Shown here: one piece after another, positions 5,924-7,208 of the stretch
Layout: every line of letters begins with the position of its first letter
Position numbering within the stretch: position 1 is the stretch's first letter
NCBI GenBank assembly: GCA_019348475.1
Contig: JAHWJJ010000235.1
Coordinates: 1-7,208, forward strand
Reading direction: 5' to 3'
DNA: 7,208 nt
From: Gemmatimonadota bacterium
GTDB taxonomy: Bacteria > Gemmatimonadota > Gemmatimonadetes > Longimicrobiales > Longimicrobiaceae
Notes under the pieces: generated by a model
Seen by the model: the letters and a program-made list of their open reading frames with translations, nothing else
What the model was told of the DNA's origin: nothing
The model's database searches: none
Made by a program: the position numbers and the translations under genes

Positions 5924-6214
5924 GTGTTCGCCTGCCCCGCGAGTTCGTGCGGGTGGCGGGACGAGTCGCCTGCGTTCAGCGGAGAACCGCCGGCGGACCT
6001 GGCGCAGCACCTGGCGGCGGATGCGGCGCTGGCGGTGAACGACCGGGAGGAGTTCCGCTTTCCCCCAGCCGCCGCGCCTGGTGACGTCCCCATCATCAGC
6101 GCAGAGCGGGCGGGAGTTGGCTTCAGCGTGGCTTCAGAACTGGTGGCAGGTGCTGCAGCGCCGATGGAGCGCGACCGCGGCGCGCCCATCGCGGAGGGCG
6201 CGGAGAACAGATGA
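5924..6214 (+). pseudogene. Possible small ORF or remnant of a lost gene
   Basis: This is a 96-codon frame from GTG 5924, open from 5900. Two observations favour coding: its first ~48 codons end in G or C about 42 times, and the residue mix is balanced with acidic residues, unlike the Arg/Pro-rich shadow frames. Against it, there is no Shine-Dalgarno or promoter, no family I recognise, and the stop falls in the loop of a long hairpin, which suggests the frame's end is accidental. Two cysteines (positions 4 and 9) near the start do not make a recognisable zinc site. It may be the tail of a gene cut off when the islet inserted. Confidence 0.28.
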
Positions 6215-6238
6215 GGAGGGGTTCTCCGCGTCCTCCGC
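6191..6238. repeat. 18-bp near-perfect hairpin
   Basis: Positions 6191-6208 pair with 6221-6238 (17 Watson-Crick pairs plus one G-T wobble at 6198/6231) around a 12-base purine-rich loop at 6209-6220. No T-run follows. The arm's CTCCGCGTCCTCCGC flavour resembles dispersed intergenic palindromes of high-GC genomes. It could also act as a bidirectional terminator or mRNA-end stabiliser. Confidence 0.65.
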
Positions 6239-6251
6239 TTTCCGTTCGCTG

Positions 6252-6309
6252 CCCCCCGGTCCCCCTGTCCCGTTGTCCCGCCCCTTGTCCCCTTGTTCCC
6301 TTGTCGCCC
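6252..6309 (-). repeat. C-tract array with G-quadruplex potential on the minus strand
   Basis: C-runs of three to six bases separated by short GT/TT-rich spacers (units like CCCCTTGT) form a degenerate tandem repeat. On the minus strand this gives eight G-runs of at least three with loops of one to five bases, well within the usual G-quadruplex pattern. Similar C-runs continue less regularly to about 6349, before the transglycosylase gene. Confidence 0.6.
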
Positions 6310-6390
6310 GCTCACCCACCCCGCCTTGCCCCACGCCCCCCCGCGTCCCATCATGTGCGCCGTTCCGAACAGGACCGGCTGACCCGACCA

Positions 6391-6396
6391 GGGAGG
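6391..6396 (+). promoter_or_regulatory. Ribosome binding site that sets the TTG start of the transglycosylase
   Basis: GGGAGG lies seven bases before TTG 6404. No ATG lies in this frame near the signal peptide. GTG 6406 is in a different frame that lacks the signal peptide and catalytic motifs, so the TTG is preferred. Confidence 0.6.
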
Positions 6397-6403
6397 CGAC
6401 GAC

Positions 6404-7099
6404 TTGTGCACGACCGCCGATCGGTGGCTGTACTGCGTTCGCGCGCCGGCGCTGCTGGCGCTGACCGGGCTTTGCGCGGTGGCGGTGCCCGCGGCCGCCC
6501 AGCAGCAGGCGGAGCCCGCGGCTCCGCCCCCGCACCGGGTGGACGTGCCGCGGGAAAAGGCGCTCCCCGCCGTGGCGCGCCCCGAAGGTGAGTTCTGGCG
6601 GTGGCTGCGCGACGGTGCGCGGCGGCTGCGGACGCTGGACGGCGGACCGGTGGCGTTCGCCGCGCGCTACCGCATCTCGCCCCAGCTGGCGAGGACCATC
6701 CACAACGCGGCCGAGGCGGAGGGGCTGGACCCGGACCTGGGTTTTCGCCTGGTGCGGGCGGAGAGCGGCTTCAATCCGCGGGCGCGCAGCCACGCCGGGG
6801 CGCTGGGGCTTACGCAGCTGATGCCGTACACCGCGCGCTGGCTGGACCGCCGGATGACGACGCCCGAGCGCATCATGCAGCCGGAGGCCAACCTGGCGGT
6901 GGGCTTCCGCTACCTGCGGCGCCTGATCGACAAGTACGACGGCGACCTGCGCCTGGCGCTGCTGGCCTACAACCGCGGCGAAGGCGCCGTGGACCGCGAC
7001 CTGCGCCGCGGCCGCAACCCCGAAAACGGCTACTCGCGCCGCGTGCTGGGCACCGGCGTAGAGCGCTACCGCGGGGACGGCCGGCGCGCGCCGGACTGA
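6404..7099 (+). CDS. Exported lytic transglycosylase, SLT family (GH23)
   Basis: The enzyme cleaves the MurNAc-GlcNAc bond of peptidoglycan, leaving 1,6-anhydroMurNAc, and acts in the periplasm during wall turnover or insertion of envelope machines. The protein has 231 residues. The signal peptide is residues 1-32, with a hydrophobic core at about 14-29 and AAA just before Gln33. Residues 33-60 are a Pro/Ala-rich linker. The SLT domain spans about 95-215: RAES at 118-121 with catalytic Glu120, then SGFNPRA, GALGLTQLMP (132-141), NLAVGFRYL (163-171) and LLAYNRGEGAV (186-196). All family signature motifs are present, so it should be active. No LysM or other wall-binding domain is seen, so it is a minimal enzyme. 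The TTG start is supported by a well-placed GGGAGG. Its G+C and codon use are host-like. Nothing ties it to the neighbouring restriction islet. Confidence 0.92.
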   Translation: MCTTADRWLYCVRAPALLALTGLCAVAVPAAAQQQAEPAAPPPHRVDVPREKALPAVARPEGEFWRWLRDGARRLRTLDGGPVAFAARYRISPQLARTIHNAAEAEGLDPDLGFRLVRAESGFNPRARSHAGALGLTQLMPYTARWLDRRMTTPERIMQPEANLAVGFRYLRRLIDKYDGDLRLALLAYNRGEGAVDRDLRRGRNPENGYSRRVLGTGVERYRGDGRRAPD

Positions 7100-7181
7100 G
7101 GCGGGCGCCCTCCCCCGGCCCCTCCATCGCGCTCCGGCAGCCGAGATCAAGCTGCCCGCCGGGCGCCCCCCATCCCCGGCC

Positions 7182-7208
7182 CTTCCCCCACAAACTGCGT
7201 GGGGGAAG
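7182..7208. terminator. Hairpin downstream of the transglycosylase, cut by the window end
   Basis: CTTCCCCCAC (7182-7191) pairs perfectly over 10 bp with 7199-7208 around the loop AAACTGC. Whether T-residues follow cannot be seen because the window ends at the last paired base. Its place, 82 bases after the stop, suits a terminator for the transglycosylase or for a convergent gene beyond the edge. Confidence 0.6.

Larger units (their letters stand above)
5853..6403. other. Long gap between the islet and the transglycosylase
   Basis: No certain gene lies in these 551 bases. The first ~70 bases keep the islet's lower G+C. From about 5925 composition returns to host level, and a doubtful ORF (5924-6214), a long hairpin (6191-6238), a C-rich tract (6252-6309) and then unremarkable C-rich sequence follow in order. 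The structure suggests a patch of intergenic repeats, perhaps with a gene remnant. Confidence 0.5.

Noticed and set aside
5578..6411. 277-codon minus-strand frame across the HNH 3' end and the gap
   Set aside because: It overlaps the conserved HNH zinc motifs on the other strand and reads as low-complexity Ser/Ala/Arg sequence.
7081..7094. 14-bp perfect palindrome CCGGCGCGCGCCGG
   Set aside because: It lies within the last codons of the transglycosylase (Arg/Ala/Pro), in very GC-rich coding sequence, and is best explained by codon choice.
6134..7150. 338-codon minus-strand frame opposite the transglycosylase
   Set aside because: The opposite strand carries intact SLT motifs, a signal peptide and a ribosome binding site. 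The minus frame has none of these and runs through the hairpin and the C-tract.
1..7208. tRNA, rRNA, CRISPR array, insertion sequence or integrase
   Set aside because: I looked on both strands for T-loop motifs, regularly spaced repeats and transposase or recombinase motifs, and found none I could support.

Overview
The window is high-GC bacterial DNA. Sampled 60-base lines reach 75-80% G+C in the host-like genes and 53-57% in a central islet. Dense coding, long open shadow frames, GTG/TTG starts and families of alanine/arginine-rich TPR proteins with small lipoproteins would suit a high-GC Gram-negative such as a Longimicrobium-type Gemmatimonadota. That placement is a guess from style; there is no phylogenetic marker here.

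Layout. Positions 33-64 hold a GC-rich hairpin, probably the terminator of a gene ending upstream. At 144-968 (+) is an unrecognised exported protein with a lipobox-like cysteine. At 1127-2413 (+) is a TPR-type helical protein (TPR-A). Its stop codon overlaps that of a convergent 80-residue lipoprotein (2410-2652, -) carrying two copies of the nonapeptide GGYxxGSGN, the second at its extreme C-terminus. A 442-base intergenic region holds the lipoprotein's likely promoter and a perfect palindrome. It also leads into 3095-4315 (+), a second TPR protein (TPR-B) that is a diverged paralogue of TPR-A.

From about 4316 to 5920 G+C falls sharply. This islet carries a tightly coupled two-gene unit: a MutT/NudG-type Nudix hydrolase (4555-5007) and an SRA-HNH endonuclease (5007-5852) of the modified-DNA-dependent (type IV) restriction type. 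The genes share one base in a TAATG junction. I read this as an acquired defence unit that may couple clean-up of modified nucleotides to cleavage of modified DNA.

Positions 5853-6403 hold a doubtful ORF or gene remnant, a long near-perfect hairpin and a C-rich tract with G-quadruplex potential on the minus strand. At 6404-7099 (+) is an exported GH23 lytic transglycosylase with its catalytic motifs intact. The window ends in another strong hairpin, probably a terminator.

The two most interesting items are the Nudix/SRA-HNH pair and the TPR-A / GSGN lipoprotein / TPR-B cluster. In the cluster, a tiny exported protein with a repeated C-terminal peptide lies between two paralogous TPR proteins, a fold known in other bacteria to read peptide signals.
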